From Pseudomonas sp. MM223 (GTDB taxonomy: Bacteria > Pseudomonadota > Gammaproteobacteria > Pseudomonadales > Pseudomonadaceae): a stretch of DNA of 64,000 nucleotides. Under the pieces are notes generated by a model. That model made no database searches. It had not been told where the DNA came from and saw only the letters and a program-made list of their open reading frames with translations. The stretch is from positions 98,501 to 162,500 of the forward strand of contig OX352322.1 in the NCBI GenBank assembly GCA_947090765.1. Reading direction: 5' to 3'. Positions 1-8,660 of this stretch are shown in pieces (the stretch's first letter is position 1; each line of letters starts with the position of its first letter). Made by a program: the position numbers and the translations under genes.

Positions 1-1
1 G

Positions 2-1123
2 CGACATCCACATGTCTGGATGGGCCTCCTGTTGTGGTCGGTTTTTGGTCAGGCCAACGCCGCCTGGACCGTGAACATGCACCCGGGGGCGACGGAAGTC
101 TCCAACGCCGTCTTCGACCTGCACATGACCATCTTCTGGATCTGCGTGATCATCGGCGTAGTCGTATTCGGCGCGATGTTCTGGTCCATGGTCGTCCACC
201 GCCGCTCCACAGGCCAGCAGGCCGCGCATTTCCACGAGCACACCTGGGTGGAGATCCTCTGGACCGTGGTGCCCTTCCTGATCCTGGTGGTCATGGCCAT
301 CCCGGCCACCAAGACCCTGATCGACATCTACGACGCCAGCGAGTCGGACATCGACATCCAGGTCACCGGCTACCAGTGGAAGTGGCACTACAAGTACCTG
401 GGCCAGGACGTGGAGTTTTTCAGCAACCTGGCCACCCCCGCCGATCAGATCCACAACAAAGCTCCCAAAGACGAGCATTACCTGCTCGAAGTCGACCAGC
501 CGCTCGTGCTGCCGGTGGGCGCCAAGGTGCGCTTCCTGGTAACTGCCGCCGACGTCATCCACTCCTGGTGGGTGCCGGCTTTCGCGGTCAAGCGCGACGC
601 CATCCCAGGCTTCGTCAACGAAGCCTGGACCCGCATCGAGAAGCCCGGCATCTACCGCGGCCAGTGCACCGAGTTATGCGGCAAGGACCACGGCTTTATG
701 CCGGTGGTGGTGGAGGTGAAGTCCAAGGCCGACTATGACACCTGGCTGGGTGAGCGCAAGGCTGAAGCCGCCAAGCTCAAGGAGCTGACCAGCAAGGAAT
801 GGACCCTGGAAGAGCTGGTGGAGCGTGGCGACAAGATCTACCACACCACCTGCGTGGCCTGTCACCAGGCTGAAGGCCAGGGCCTGCCGCCGATGTTCCC
901 GGCACTCAAGGGCTCGAAGATCGCCACCGGGCCGAAGGAAGGCCACCTGAGCATCGTCTTCCACGGCAAGCCCGGCACGGCCATGGCCGCCTTTGGCAAG
1001 CAGCTGTCGGAAGTCGACATCGCTGCGGTGGTCACCTACGAGCGCAATGCCTGGGGCAACAACAAAGGCGACATGGTCACGCCGAAGGACGTGCTGGCGC
1101 TGAAGCAGGCAGAAGCCAAGTGA
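2..1123 (+). CDS. coxB: Cytochrome c oxidase subunit II, C-terminal cytochrome c domain (5' end outside window)
   Basis: Subunit II of the aa3-type terminal oxidase takes electrons from cytochrome c through the CuA centre. The frame is open back to base 2 with sensible codons (RHPHVW before the first ATG at 20), so the true start lies upstream of the window. A signal peptide and two membrane helices come first. The CuA ligands follow: His in HSWWVPAF near 558, then the C-x3-C-x3-H-x2-M pattern of QCTELCGKDHGFM near 661-699. A heme c site, CVACH, at about 851-865 shows the fused cytochrome c domain typical of the Pseudomonas caa3/aa3 type. It heads the cox operon, 43 bases before coxA. The identification is secure. 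Confidence 0.97.
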   Translation, partial: RHPHVWMGLLLWSVFGQANAAWTVNMHPGATEVSNAVFDLHMTIFWICVIIGVVVFGAMFWSMVVHRRSTGQQAAHFHEHTWVEILWTVVPFLILVVMAIPATKTLIDIYDASESDIDIQVTGYQWKWHYKYLGQDVEFFSNLATPADQIHNKAPKDEHYLLEVDQPLVLPVGAKVRFLVTAADVIHSWWVPAFAVKRDAIPGFVNEAWTRIEKPGIYRGQCTELCGKDHGFMPVVVEVKSKADYDTWLGERKAEAAKLKELTSKEWTLEELVERGDKIYHTTCVACHQAEGQGLPPMFPALKGSKIATGPKEGHLSIVFHGKPGTAMAAFGKQLSEVDIAAVVTYERNAWGNNKGDMVTPKDVLALKQAEAK

Positions 1124-1166
1124 ACCGGGTTACTCGCGGCAATCAATGGATTGCAGGAGACAGGAC

Positions 1167-2756
1167 ATGAGTGCAGTGATCGACGACCACGCCACCGGCC
1201 ATGACCATGCGCACGGCCCGGCCAAGGGCCTGATGCGCTGGGTGCTGACCACCAACCATAAAGACATCGGCACGATGTACCTGTGGTTCAGCTTCATCAT
1301 GTTCCTGCTCGGCGGCTCGTTCGCCATGGTGATCCGCGCCGAGCTGTTCCAGCCTGGCTTGCAGATCGTCGAGCCGGCGTTCTTCAACCAGATGACCACC
1401 ATGCACGGGCTGATCATGGTGTTCGGCGCAGTGATGCCGGCCTTCGTCGGCCTGGCCAACTGGATGATCCCGTTGATGATCGGGGCGCCCGACATGGCCC
1501 TGCCGCGCATGAACAACTTCAGCTTCTGGCTGCTACCGGCGGCCTTCCTGCTGTTGGTCTCGACCTTGTTCAGCCCGGGTGGCGGGCCGAACTTCGGCTG
1601 GACCTTCTACGCCCCGCTCTCTACTACCTATGCCCCAGCCAGCGTCACCTTCTTCATCTTCGCCATCCACCTGATGGGCATCAGCTCGATCATGGGCGCG
1701 ATCAACGTGATTGCCACCATCCTCAACCTGCGTGCCCCAGGCATGACCCTGATGAAAATGCCGCTGTTCGTCTGGACCTGGCTGATTACCGCCTTCCTGC
1801 TGATTGCGGTAATGCCGGTGCTGGCCGGCGTGGTGACCATGATGCTGATGGACATCCACTTCGGCACCAGTTTCTTCAGTGCCGCCGGCGGCGGTGACCC
1901 GGTGCTGTTCCAGCATGTGTTCTGGTTCTTCGGCCACCCCGAGGTGTACATCATGATCCTGCCGGCGTTCGGCGCGGTCAGCTCGATCATCCCGGCGTTC
2001 TCGCGCAAGCCGCTGTTCGGCTACACCTCGATGGTGTACGCCACCGGCGCGATTGCCTTCCTGTCGTTCATCGTCTGGGCGCACCACATGTTCGTGGTCG
2101 GCATCCCGGTGGTGGGCGAGCTGTTCTTCATGTACGCCACCATGCTGATTGCCGTGCCCACCGGGGTGAAGGTGTTCAACTGGGTCAGCACCATGTGGGA
2201 GGGCTCGCTCACCTTCGAAACGCCGATGCTGTTCGCCATCGCCTTTGTCATCCTGTTCACCATCGGCGGCTTTTCCGGGCTGATGCTGGCCATCGCCCCG
2301 GCAGACTTCCAGTACCACGACACCTACTTCGTGGTGGCACACTTCCACTACGTGCTGGTGCCTGGGGCTATCTTCGGCATCTTTGCCTCGGCGTACTACT
2401 GGCTGCCGAAATGGACCGGCCACATGTACGACGAAACCCTCGGCAAGCTGCACTTCTGGCTGTCGTTCATCGGCATGAACATGGCCTTCTTCCCCATGCA
2501 CTTCGTGGGGCTGGCCGGCATGCCGCGGCGCATCCCTGACTACAACTTGCAGTTCGCCGACTTCAACATGGTGTCGTCGATCGGTGCCTTCATGTTCGGC
2601 GCCACGCAGATCTTCTTCCTGTTCATCGTTATCAAGTGCATCCGCGGCGGGGCACCGGCACCGGCCAAGCCCTGGGATGGCGCCGAGGGCCTGGAGTGGT
2701 CGATCCCCTCGCCTGCGCCCTACCACACCTTCCAGACACCTCCGGAAGTGAAATAG
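1167..2756 (+). CDS. coxA: Cytochrome c oxidase subunit I
   Basis: Catalytic subunit of the aa3 oxidase: it holds heme a and the heme a3-CuB centre and pumps protons. The 529-residue protein has about twelve membrane helices. Visible ligands are the His of TTMHGLIMV (heme a), HPEVY (CuB His and its cross-linked Tyr), the HH pair of WAHHMFVVG (CuB), and the His residues of VAHFHYVL (a3 and a). I chose the ATG at 1167, preceded by AGGAGA, over the in-frame ATG at 1146, which adds seven residues and has no good ribosome site. It lies between coxB and cox11 in one operon. Confidence 0.97.
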   Translation: MSAVIDDHATGHDHAHGPAKGLMRWVLTTNHKDIGTMYLWFSFIMFLLGGSFAMVIRAELFQPGLQIVEPAFFNQMTTMHGLIMVFGAVMPAFVGLANWMIPLMIGAPDMALPRMNNFSFWLLPAAFLLLVSTLFSPGGGPNFGWTFYAPLSTTYAPASVTFFIFAIHLMGISSIMGAINVIATILNLRAPGMTLMKMPLFVWTWLITAFLLIAVMPVLAGVVTMMLMDIHFGTSFFSAAGGGDPVLFQHVFWFFGHPEVYIMILPAFGAVSSIIPAFSRKPLFGYTSMVYATGAIAFLSFIVWAHHMFVVGIPVVGELFFMYATMLIAVPTGVKVFNWVSTMWEGSLTFETPMLFAIAFVILFTIGGFSGLMLAIAPADFQYHDTYFVVAHFHYVLVPGAIFGIFASAYYWLPKWTGHMYDETLGKLHFWLSFIGMNMAFFPMHFVGLAGMPRRIPDYNLQFADFNMVSSIGAFMFGATQIFFLFIVIKCIRGGAPAPAKPWDGAEGLEWSIPSPAPYHTFQTPPEVK

Positions 2757-2765
2757 GAACCCGCC

Positions 2766-3332
2766 ATGAACGGCCTGTCGCTGAAACGCCTGGTAACGCG
2801 CCTGCTGATGCTGACGGTGGTGATGTTCGCCTTCGGCTTCGCCCTGGTGCCGATCTATGACGTGATGTGCAAGGCCTTCGGCATCAACGGCAAGACCGGC
2901 GGGCAATACGAAGGCAGCCAGGTCAGCGACCCGTCGCGTTCGGTGCGGGTGCAGTTCATGTCGACCAATGCCAGCGACATGGTCTGGGACTTCTACTCCA
3001 CGGCTGACCAGTTGGAGGTCAACCCAGGGGCGGTGAACCAGATGATCTTTGTCGCGCACAACCCGACCGACCGACCCATGAGCGCGCAGGCGATACCCAG
3101 CATCACCCCGGCCGAGGCCGCGGCGTACTTCCACAAGACCGAGTGCTTCTGCTTTACCCAGCAGGTGCTGCAACCCGGCGAACGCATCGAGATGCCGGTG
3201 CGCTTCATCGTCGACCGCGACCTGCCGGCCAGCGTGAAGCACCTGACACTGGCCTACACCTTGTTCGACATCACCGCTCGCCACCCGCCGGTCGCGCATG
3301 TTGCGGCCCAGGACGTCCAGGGCGCCCGTTAA
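2766..3332 (+). CDS. ctaG: Cytochrome c oxidase assembly protein CtaG/Cox11
   Basis: Cox11-family copper chaperone that delivers Cu to the CuB site of subunit I. It is anchored by one N-terminal helix (about residues 10-30), with the rest periplasmic. The diagnostic copper-binding motif CFCF is present (ECFCFTQQVLQPGE, near base 3140). At 188 residues it has normal family length. It starts nine bases after coxA and its end runs close to coxC, as expected for an assembly factor inside the cox operon. Confidence 0.95.
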   Translation: MNGLSLKRLVTRLLMLTVVMFAFGFALVPIYDVMCKAFGINGKTGGQYEGSQVSDPSRSVRVQFMSTNASDMVWDFYSTADQLEVNPGAVNQMIFVAHNPTDRPMSAQAIPSITPAEAAAYFHKTECFCFTQQVLQPGERIEMPVRFIVDRDLPASVKHLTLAYTLFDITARHPPVAHVAAQDVQGAR

Positions 3333-3348
3333 GGGAAGGAGAACAGCA

Positions 3349-4236
3349 ATGGCAAGTCATCAGCACTACTATGTTCCGGCGCAGAGCAAGTGGCCGATCA
3401 TCGCCACCATCGGCATGTTCATCACGGTGTTCGGCCTGGGCACCTGGTTCAACGACATGAAGGCCGGCCACCCGGAATCGCACGGGCCGCTGATCTTCTT
3501 TATTGGTGCGTTGTTCCTGGCTTACATGCTGTTTGGCTGGTTCGGTTCGGTGGTGCGCGAGAGCCGCGCGGGGCTTTACAGCCCGCAGCTGGACCGCTCG
3601 TTCCGCTGGGGCATGAGCTGGTTCATCTTCTCTGAAGTGATGTTCTTCATGGCCTTCTTCGGTGCGCTGTTCTACGTGCGCGTGCTGGCCGGGCCGTGGC
3701 TGGGGGGTGAAGGGGCCAAAGGTGTTGCCCACATGCTGTGGCCGACGTTCGAGTTCACTTGGCCGCTGCTGCATACGCCCGACCCGAAACTGTTCCCGCC
3801 ACCCAAGGAAGTGATCGACCCGTGGCACCTGCCGCTGATCAACACCATCTTGCTGGTCAGTTCCAGTGTGACCATCACCATTGCCCACCATGCGTTGCGC
3901 CGTGACCACCGCGGGCCGCTGAAATTCTGGATGGCATTGACCATCCTGCTCGGGCTCAGCTTCATCGCATTGCAAGCCTACGAGTACCACGAGGCCTACA
4001 CCAAGCTGGGGCTGACGCTGGGGTCGGGGATTTATGGCGCGACGTTCTTCATGCTCACCGGGTTCCACGGTGCCCACGTGACCTTGGGCACGATCATCCT
4101 GATCGTGATGTTTGTGCGCATTTTGCGCGGGCACTTCAACCCGGAGAAACACTTCGGCTTCGAGGCGGCCAGCTGGTACTGGCACTTTGTTGATGTGGTG
4201 TGGGTGGGGTTGTTCATCTTTGTGTATGTGCTCTGA
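3349..4236 (+). CDS. coxC: Cytochrome c oxidase subunit III
   Basis: Subunit III stabilises the proton-pumping core of aa3 oxidase. The 295-residue product has seven predicted membrane helices and the family signatures near WGMSWFIFSEVMFF, FHGAHVTLG and WYWHFVDVVW. The ATG at 3349 follows AAGGAGA by about 7 bases; the longer open frame from 3298 overlaps ctaG and adds a basic, non-homologous leader. This is the last structural cox gene before a REP pair and the assembly genes. Confidence 0.96.
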   Translation: MASHQHYYVPAQSKWPIIATIGMFITVFGLGTWFNDMKAGHPESHGPLIFFIGALFLAYMLFGWFGSVVRESRAGLYSPQLDRSFRWGMSWFIFSEVMFFMAFFGALFYVRVLAGPWLGGEGAKGVAHMLWPTFEFTWPLLHTPDPKLFPPPKEVIDPWHLPLINTILLVSSSVTITIAHHALRRDHRGPLKFWMALTILLGLSFIALQAYEYHEAYTKLGLTLGSGIYGATFFMLTGFHGAHVTLGTIILIVMFVRILRGHFNPEKHFGFEAASWYWHFVDVVWVGLFIFVYVL

Positions 4237-4251
4237 CAGCAACGCGGCCCC

Positions 4252-4382
4252 TGTAGGAGCGGCCTTGTGCCGCGAAGGGCCGCACAGCGGCCCCAAAGCA
4301 GCCAGTGGGTTTTGTCAGGCTAATCGGGGTTGCAGGTTTTGGGGCCGCTGTGCGGCCCTTCGCGGCACAAGGCCGCTCCTAC
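4252..4382. repeat. Inverted pair of REP elements
   Basis: Two copies of the P. putida-type REP (TGTAGGAGCGGCCTTGTGCC and its complement) face each other around a 45-base spacer, forming a long imperfect hairpin. It fills the gap between coxC and the minus-strand DUF2909 gene, two convergent ends, and may help end transcription from both sides. Confidence 0.9.
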
Positions 4383-4399
4383 AAGAGGGCCAGTCACAC

Positions 4400-4603
4400 T
4401 CAGAAGGGAGCGTGTGACACCAGCTGGCCACTGATAAAACCGTAGGCCACCAGGCCGATGGTCAGGGCAGCCAGGGTTACCCGCACGGTCAGTGCCTTGA
4501 GCAGGCGAGTCGAGTTTTCATCGTCCTTGACCAGAAACACCAGGCCACTGAACAGGCTGGCAACCGTGGCCAACAGCATCAGGACAATCGCGGCCTTGAG
4601 CAT
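4400..4603 (-). CDS. Small twin-helix membrane protein, DUF2909 family
   Basis: A 67-residue protein with two predicted membrane helices (about residues 4-24 and 36-58) separated by a short charged loop (KDDENSTR). It resembles the DUF2909 'twin transmembrane' proteins that sit beside SURF1 in many Pseudomonas cox clusters. The start at 4603 gives MLKAAIVLM and is preceded by GGAG; the longer open frame to 4738 would overlap the divergent SURF1 gene. Function is unknown; a role in oxidase assembly is inferred only from location. Confidence 0.8.
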   Translation of the reverse strand: MLKAAIVLMLLATVASLFSGLVFLVKDDENSTRLLKALTVRVTLAALTIGLVAYGFISGQLVSHAPF

Positions 4604-4630
4604 GGCGCTACTCCGGGGGGATGCGGTGAT

Positions 4631-5392
4631 GTGGATAAGTATAGCGAGGCGCCCGTGAGGCCGTTTCGCCCAGGCTGGGTACCGACCCTGGTGGTGCTTG
4701 CACTGCTGCCGGGGCTGATTGCGCTTGGCTGCTGGCAACTCGGCCGTGCCGAGGAAAAGCGCGCGTTGCTGGCCACGTATGCCGAGCGGCGGATCGAGGC
4801 GCCGATCACCACGGCCCAGCTCGCATCAACCGATGACAATGCCTTCCGTCGCGTGCACCTGTATGGCCGCTTCGACGCCGAGCATAGCGTGTTGCTGGAC
4901 AACCGCCTGCGCGATGGCCAGGCCGGTGTCGAGCTGCTGCAACCGTTCCATGACCAGCCCAGCGGCCAGTGGCTGCTGATCAACCGCGGCTGGCTGCCAT
5001 GGCCAGACCGCCGCGTACCAGTGCATTTCGATACCCCTTCACATGCCTTGGCGCTGGACGCTTCGGTGTACGTATCGCCCGGCAGCGCGTTCCAGCTGCA
5101 CCCCGACCCTGAAGGCGGCCAGTGGCCGCATCTGCTTACCGCCATTGATGCCGCGCAGCTGTGGCCACCGCTAGGCCGCGAAGGCTTTGCCCATGAGTTG
5201 CGCCTGGAGCCCGGCCCGGCAGCCTATCGCCTGGACTGGCCAGTGGTTGCCATGGGCCCGGAAAAACACCTGGGCTACGCCGTGCAATGGTTTGCCCTGG
5301 CTGGCGCACTGGTTCTGCTCTACCTCTATTTCGGCTGGCACCACAACAAGGAGAAACGCCATGGCCACCGCCACTCCGCTGGACCTGCCTGA
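4631..5392 (+). CDS. SURF1-family cytochrome oxidase assembly protein
   Basis: SURF1 proteins help place heme a in subunit I. This one has the expected layout: an N-terminal helix (about residues 16-34, ending GCWQLGRAEEKR), a large periplasmic domain, and a C-terminal helix (about 218-238, WFALAGALVLLYLYFGW). The family motif GCWQLGR is present. The start is uncertain: GTG at 4631 (253 aa) or GTG at 4655, which would start at RPFRPGW and has GCGAGG just upstream. Its end overlaps the next gene by 32 bases. Confidence 0.9.
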   Translation: MDKYSEAPVRPFRPGWVPTLVVLALLPGLIALGCWQLGRAEEKRALLATYAERRIEAPITTAQLASTDDNAFRRVHLYGRFDAEHSVLLDNRLRDGQAGVELLQPFHDQPSGQWLLINRGWLPWPDRRVPVHFDTPSHALALDASVYVSPGSAFQLHPDPEGGQWPHLLTAIDAAQLWPPLGREGFAHELRLEPGPAAYRLDWPVVAMGPEKHLGYAVQWFALAGALVLLYLYFGWHHNKEKRHGHRHSAGPA

Positions 5393-5942
5393 ACGTAGCA
5401 AACCCAGAGCCCGCGGGCGTTTGCAGCTTTTGCTGATCCTGCTGGTGGTGCTCGGGCCGATGATTTTGGCCACCAGCATGTACAAGCTGAAGTTCTGGGT
5501 GCCGGAAGGCCGCAGCTACCACGGCGCCATGATCGGCAACGGTGAAAGCCGCACCGATATCGGTGTGTCAGGCCAGGACGACCGTTGGCAATTGCTGATC
5601 AGCGCGCCCGAAGCCTGTGCCGAGGACTGCCAGCGCCTGGTGTACCTGGCCCGGCAGATCCAGGTGGGCCTGGGCCGCGATGCCAGCCGCGCCAGCCACG
5701 CGCTGGCCACCGCCCAACCGCTGAGCGCCGACTACCAGGCGCTGCTGGGCCGCGAGTATCCGCAGTTGCAACGCTACCCGCTGGATACCCCGCGCTACCT
5801 GCAGAAGGTAGGCGAGCCTGGCCCGCAACTGTGGATCGTCGACCCCCACGGCAACCTGGTGCTGCGTTATGACGGCAAGGCCAACGGCAAGCATGTGCTG
5901 GATGACCTGCGCCACCTGCTCAAGCTGTCCAACATCGGCTAG
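5361..5942 (+). CDS. Conserved membrane-anchored protein of the cox assembly cluster, unknown function
   Basis: A 193-residue protein with one N-terminal helix (about residues 22-44) and a periplasmic domain. The C-terminal part (LWIVDPHGNLVLRYDG) resembles the end of SCO/thioredoxin-like folds, but no CxxxC copper motif is present; the only cysteines are in EACAEDC. The ATG at 5361 follows AAGGAGA and lies inside the end of the SURF1 gene, which points to translational coupling. It recurs between SURF1 and ctaA in Pseudomonas, so a role in oxidase assembly is likely but not shown by the sequence. Confidence 0.8.
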   Translation: MATATPLDLPERSKPRARGRLQLLLILLVVLGPMILATSMYKLKFWVPEGRSYHGAMIGNGESRTDIGVSGQDDRWQLLISAPEACAEDCQRLVYLARQIQVGLGRDASRASHALATAQPLSADYQALLGREYPQLQRYPLDTPRYLQKVGEPGPQLWIVDPHGNLVLRYDGKANGKHVLDDLRHLLKLSNIG

Positions 5943-5951
5943 GAGCCTGCC

Positions 5952-7031
5952 ATGGCCAGACCTGGATTCCGCATAGCTGTGTTCGCCACCCTGCTGGCCC
6001 TGCTGGTCGTCCTGCTTGGTGCCTATACCCGCCTGACCCACGCCGGCCTCGGCTGCCCTGACTGGCCAGGTTGCTATGGTTTTATCAGCGTGCCCAAAAG
6101 CGAAGCACAACTGGCCCATGCCGAGCTGCACTTCCCCGATCACCCGGTAGAAGAGGCCAAGGGCTGGGCCGAGATGGTCCATCGCTATTTTGCCGGTACC
6201 TTGGCCATGGTGATTGCCCTGCTGGCCTTCCAGGCGCTGCGCCGGCATGCCCGCGATGGCCAGCCTTATCGCCTGCCCGTGCTGTTGTTGGGGGTGGTGC
6301 TGGCTCAGGCGGCCTTCGGCATGTGGACGGTTACCCTGAAGCTTTGGCCGCAAGTGGTCACGGCGCATTTGCTGGGTGGCTTTACTACCCTGAGCTTGCT
6401 GTTCCTGTTGTCGCTGCGTCTGTCCCGGGCGTTTGCGCCCTTGCCTAAACTGCCGCTGAGCCTGCGTCGGATCGCTGCGCTGGCGCTGTTGGTGGTGATC
6501 GGCCAGATTGCCCTGGGCGGCTGGGTCAGTGCCAACTATGCAGCGGTTGCCTGCATCGACCTGCCCACCTGCCATGGCCAGTGGTGGCCCGCGGCGGACT
6601 TCAGCAATGGCTTCCACCTGACCCAGCACGTCGGCCCCAATTACCTGGGCGGGCAGCTGGACAGTGATGCCCGCACGGCCATCCACATCAGCCACCGCCT
6701 GGGCGCGCTACTGGTGACCTGCGTACTGCTGATGCTCAGTTGGAAGCTCTACCGCTGTGGCCTCCCCGGCCTTTCGCGGCTGGTGCTGCTGGCGCTGGCC
6801 CTGCAAGTGGGCCTGGGCATCAGCAACGTGGTGTTCCACCTGCCGCTGGCGGTGGCTGTTGCGCACAATGCCGGTGGGGCGCTGTTGCTGCTGAGCATGG
6901 TGTTGGTGAACTACCGCATCCGGGTGGTCGACAAGGTTCGCGTGGGTGTCGGCCAAGGCTGGCGCCTGCGGCCGGTGGCCGGCGTGGGTATATCCCATCA
7001 CATGAGGAATGACTCGTGGCGACGCTTCTGA
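5952..7031 (+). CDS. ctaA: Heme A synthase (COX15/CtaA family)
   Basis: Oxidises the C8 methyl of heme O to give heme A for the aa3 oxidase. The 359-residue protein has about eight membrane helices and conserved family sequence: GAYTRLTHAGLGCPDWPGCYG near the N-terminus, EMVHRYFAG, and HISHRLGALL in the second half, with His residues that bind heme. It overlaps the next gene, ctaB, by 16 bases, so the two heme A pathway enzymes are probably translated together. Confidence 0.95.
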   Translation: MARPGFRIAVFATLLALLVVLLGAYTRLTHAGLGCPDWPGCYGFISVPKSEAQLAHAELHFPDHPVEEAKGWAEMVHRYFAGTLAMVIALLAFQALRRHARDGQPYRLPVLLLGVVLAQAAFGMWTVTLKLWPQVVTAHLLGGFTTLSLLFLLSLRLSRAFAPLPKLPLSLRRIAALALLVVIGQIALGGWVSANYAAVACIDLPTCHGQWWPAADFSNGFHLTQHVGPNYLGGQLDSDARTAIHISHRLGALLVTCVLLMLSWKLYRCGLPGLSRLVLLALALQVGLGISNVVFHLPLAVAVAHNAGGALLLLSMVLVNYRIRVVDKVRVGVGQGWRLRPVAGVGISHHMRNDSWRRF

Positions 7032-7909
7032 GCGCACAACGGGCCAGCTGGCGCGATTACCTGGAGCTGACCAAGCCCAAGGTGGTGGTACTGATGCTGA
7101 TCACTTCGCTGGCGGGCATGTTCCTGGCCACACGGGCAGGTGTCGGCTGGAGCGTGCTGCTGTTCGGCAACCTGGGCATCGGCCTGTGTGCTGGCGCTGC
7201 GGCGGTGGTCAACCATGTGGTGGACCGGCGCATCGATGCGCTGATGGCCCGTACCCACAAGCGGCCGCTGGCCCAAGGACGGGTCGAACCGCTACCGGCG
7301 TTGTTGTTTGCGCTGGCGCTGGCGCTGCTGGGCATGGCCCTGCTGCTGGTGTTCACCAACGCCCTCACTGCCTGGCTTACCCTGGCTTCACTGCTGGGTT
7401 ATGCGGTGCTCTACACCGGCTTTCTCAAGCGTGCCACGCCACAGAACATCGTCATCGGCGGGCTGGCCGGCGCGGCCCCGCCGCTGCTCGGCTGGGTGGC
7501 GGTAAGCGGCCATGTCAGCGCCGAACCTTTGCTGCTGGTGCTGATCATCTTTGCCTGGACCCCGCCGCACTTCTGGGCCCTGGCCATCCACCGCAAGGAA
7601 GAGTACGCCAAGGCCGATATCCCGATGCTGCCGGTGACCCACGGCGAGCGCTACACCAAGCTGCATATCCTGCTCTACACCCTGATTCTGCTGGCGGTAA
7701 GCCTGCTGCCGTATGCCATCCACATGAGTGGCCTGTTGTACCTGGCATGTGCCCTGGCGCTGGGCCTGCGCTTCCTGCAATGGGCCTGGGTGTTGTACCG
7801 TGGCAGCCGGCCGCACGCGGCGATCGGCACCTTCAAGTACTCTATCGGCTACCTGTTCGCGCTGTTCATCGCGTTGCTCCTCGACCACTACCTGTTGCTG
7901 AACCTATGA
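7016..7909 (+). CDS. cyoE: Protoheme IX farnesyltransferase (heme O synthase)
   Basis: UbiA-family prenyltransferase (also called CtaB) that adds a farnesyl group to protoheme to make heme O, the substrate of CtaA. It has 297 residues and about nine membrane helices. The Asp-rich motifs are visible: NHVVDRRIDALMART (N-x3-D-x2-D) and the second in the region of HRKEEYAKADIPMLPV. It starts with GTG inside the end of ctaA and ends in an ATGA overlap with the SCO gene. P. putida usually has a second copy in the cyo operon elsewhere. Confidence 0.95.
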   Translation: MATLLSAQRASWRDYLELTKPKVVVLMLITSLAGMFLATRAGVGWSVLLFGNLGIGLCAGAAAVVNHVVDRRIDALMARTHKRPLAQGRVEPLPALLFALALALLGMALLLVFTNALTAWLTLASLLGYAVLYTGFLKRATPQNIVIGGLAGAAPPLLGWVAVSGHVSAEPLLLVLIIFAWTPPHFWALAIHRKEEYAKADIPMLPVTHGERYTKLHILLYTLILLAVSLLPYAIHMSGLLYLACALALGLRFLQWAWVLYRGSRPHAAIGTFKYSIGYLFALFIALLLDHYLLLNL

Positions 7910-8538
7910 CCCGAACCCAGAAAACCGTCTTCATCCTCGTCGCCCTGGTCGCGTTGATCCTGGGCCTGACCGTCAACAAGGTGCTCAATGGCCGCGACCA
8001 GCCCAACCCCACCGAGCTGATCGACGCCGGCATCATCCTGCTGCCGCAGAGCCGCGCCGTGGCCGATGTGACCATGACCAACCAGGATGGCCAGCCAGTG
8101 CAGCTGGATGACCTGAAAGGCAAATGGTCGCTGCTGTTCTTTGGCTATACCTACTGCCCGGACATCTGCCCGACCACCCTGGCCCAGTTGCGTCAGGTAA
8201 AGAGCGAGCTGCCCAAGGAAGCCGTCGACCGGCTGCAGGTGGTGCTGGTAAGTGTGGACCCGAACCGCGACACGCCGAACCAGCTGAAGCAGTACCTGGG
8301 CTATTTCGACAAGGACTTTGTCGGGGTGGCGGGGTCGATCGAAGACACCCAGAAGCTGGCCAATGCGTTGAGCATTCCGTTCATTCCGGCGGACACCAGC
8401 AAGCCGGGGTATACCGTGGATCACAGCGGTAACCTGGCGGTAGTCGGGCCGGATGGGCGTCAGCGCGGGTTCATTCGTGCACCGTTCAACAACCAGAAGC
8501 TGGTGGCGCAGTTGCCCGGGCTTGTGAAGCGGGATTGA
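7906..8538 (+). CDS. SCO1/SenC-family copper chaperone
   Basis: Thioredoxin-fold protein that loads copper into CuA of subunit II. It has 210 residues, an N-terminal membrane anchor (about 6-24), the copper motif CPDIC in YTYCPDICPTTL and the conserved later His in YTVDHSGNLAVV. The ATG at 7906 overlaps the cyoE stop (ATGA). A longer open frame beginning at 7009 is only an out-of-frame extension across cyoE. It is the last gene of the cox cluster before a REP pair. Confidence 0.94.
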   Translation: MTRTQKTVFILVALVALILGLTVNKVLNGRDQPNPTELIDAGIILLPQSRAVADVTMTNQDGQPVQLDDLKGKWSLLFFGYTYCPDICPTTLAQLRQVKSELPKEAVDRLQVVLVSVDPNRDTPNQLKQYLGYFDKDFVGVAGSIEDTQKLANALSIPFIPADTSKPGYTVDHSGNLAVVGPDGRQRGFIRAPFNNQKLVAQLPGLVKRD

Positions 8539-8544
8539 GATTTC

Positions 8545-8650
8545 GGGCCTGCTTTGCAGGCCATTCGCGGCACAAGGCCGCTCCTACAGGGGAATGCGAT
8601 CCCATGTAGGAGCGGCCTTGTGCCGCGAAAGGGCCGCAAAGCGGCCCCGG
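8545..8650. repeat. Inverted pair of REP elements
   Basis: Two REP copies in opposite orientation (GCGGCACAAGGCCGCTCCTACA and its complement after about 20 bases) with extra pairing outside (GGGCC...GGCCC). They separate the convergent ends of the SCO gene and metQ. Confidence 0.9.
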
Positions 8651-8660
8651 GGATTTCGGC

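Noticed and set aside
1533..3299. 588-codon open frame on the minus strand across coxA and ctaG
   Set aside because: It lies opposite strongly conserved cox genes and its protein is rich in His, Gln, Asp and Arg, as usual for the complement of GC-rich coding DNA.
4252..4382. Repeated units considered as a CRISPR array
   Set aside because: The units are inverted pairs scattered over the window, not regularly spaced direct repeats with unique spacers; they are REP elements.
7009..8538. 509-codon frame that looks like a fusion ahead of the SCO gene
   Set aside because: The first 300 codons are cyoE read out of frame; the SCO gene has its own ATG at 7906 in an ATGA overlap.
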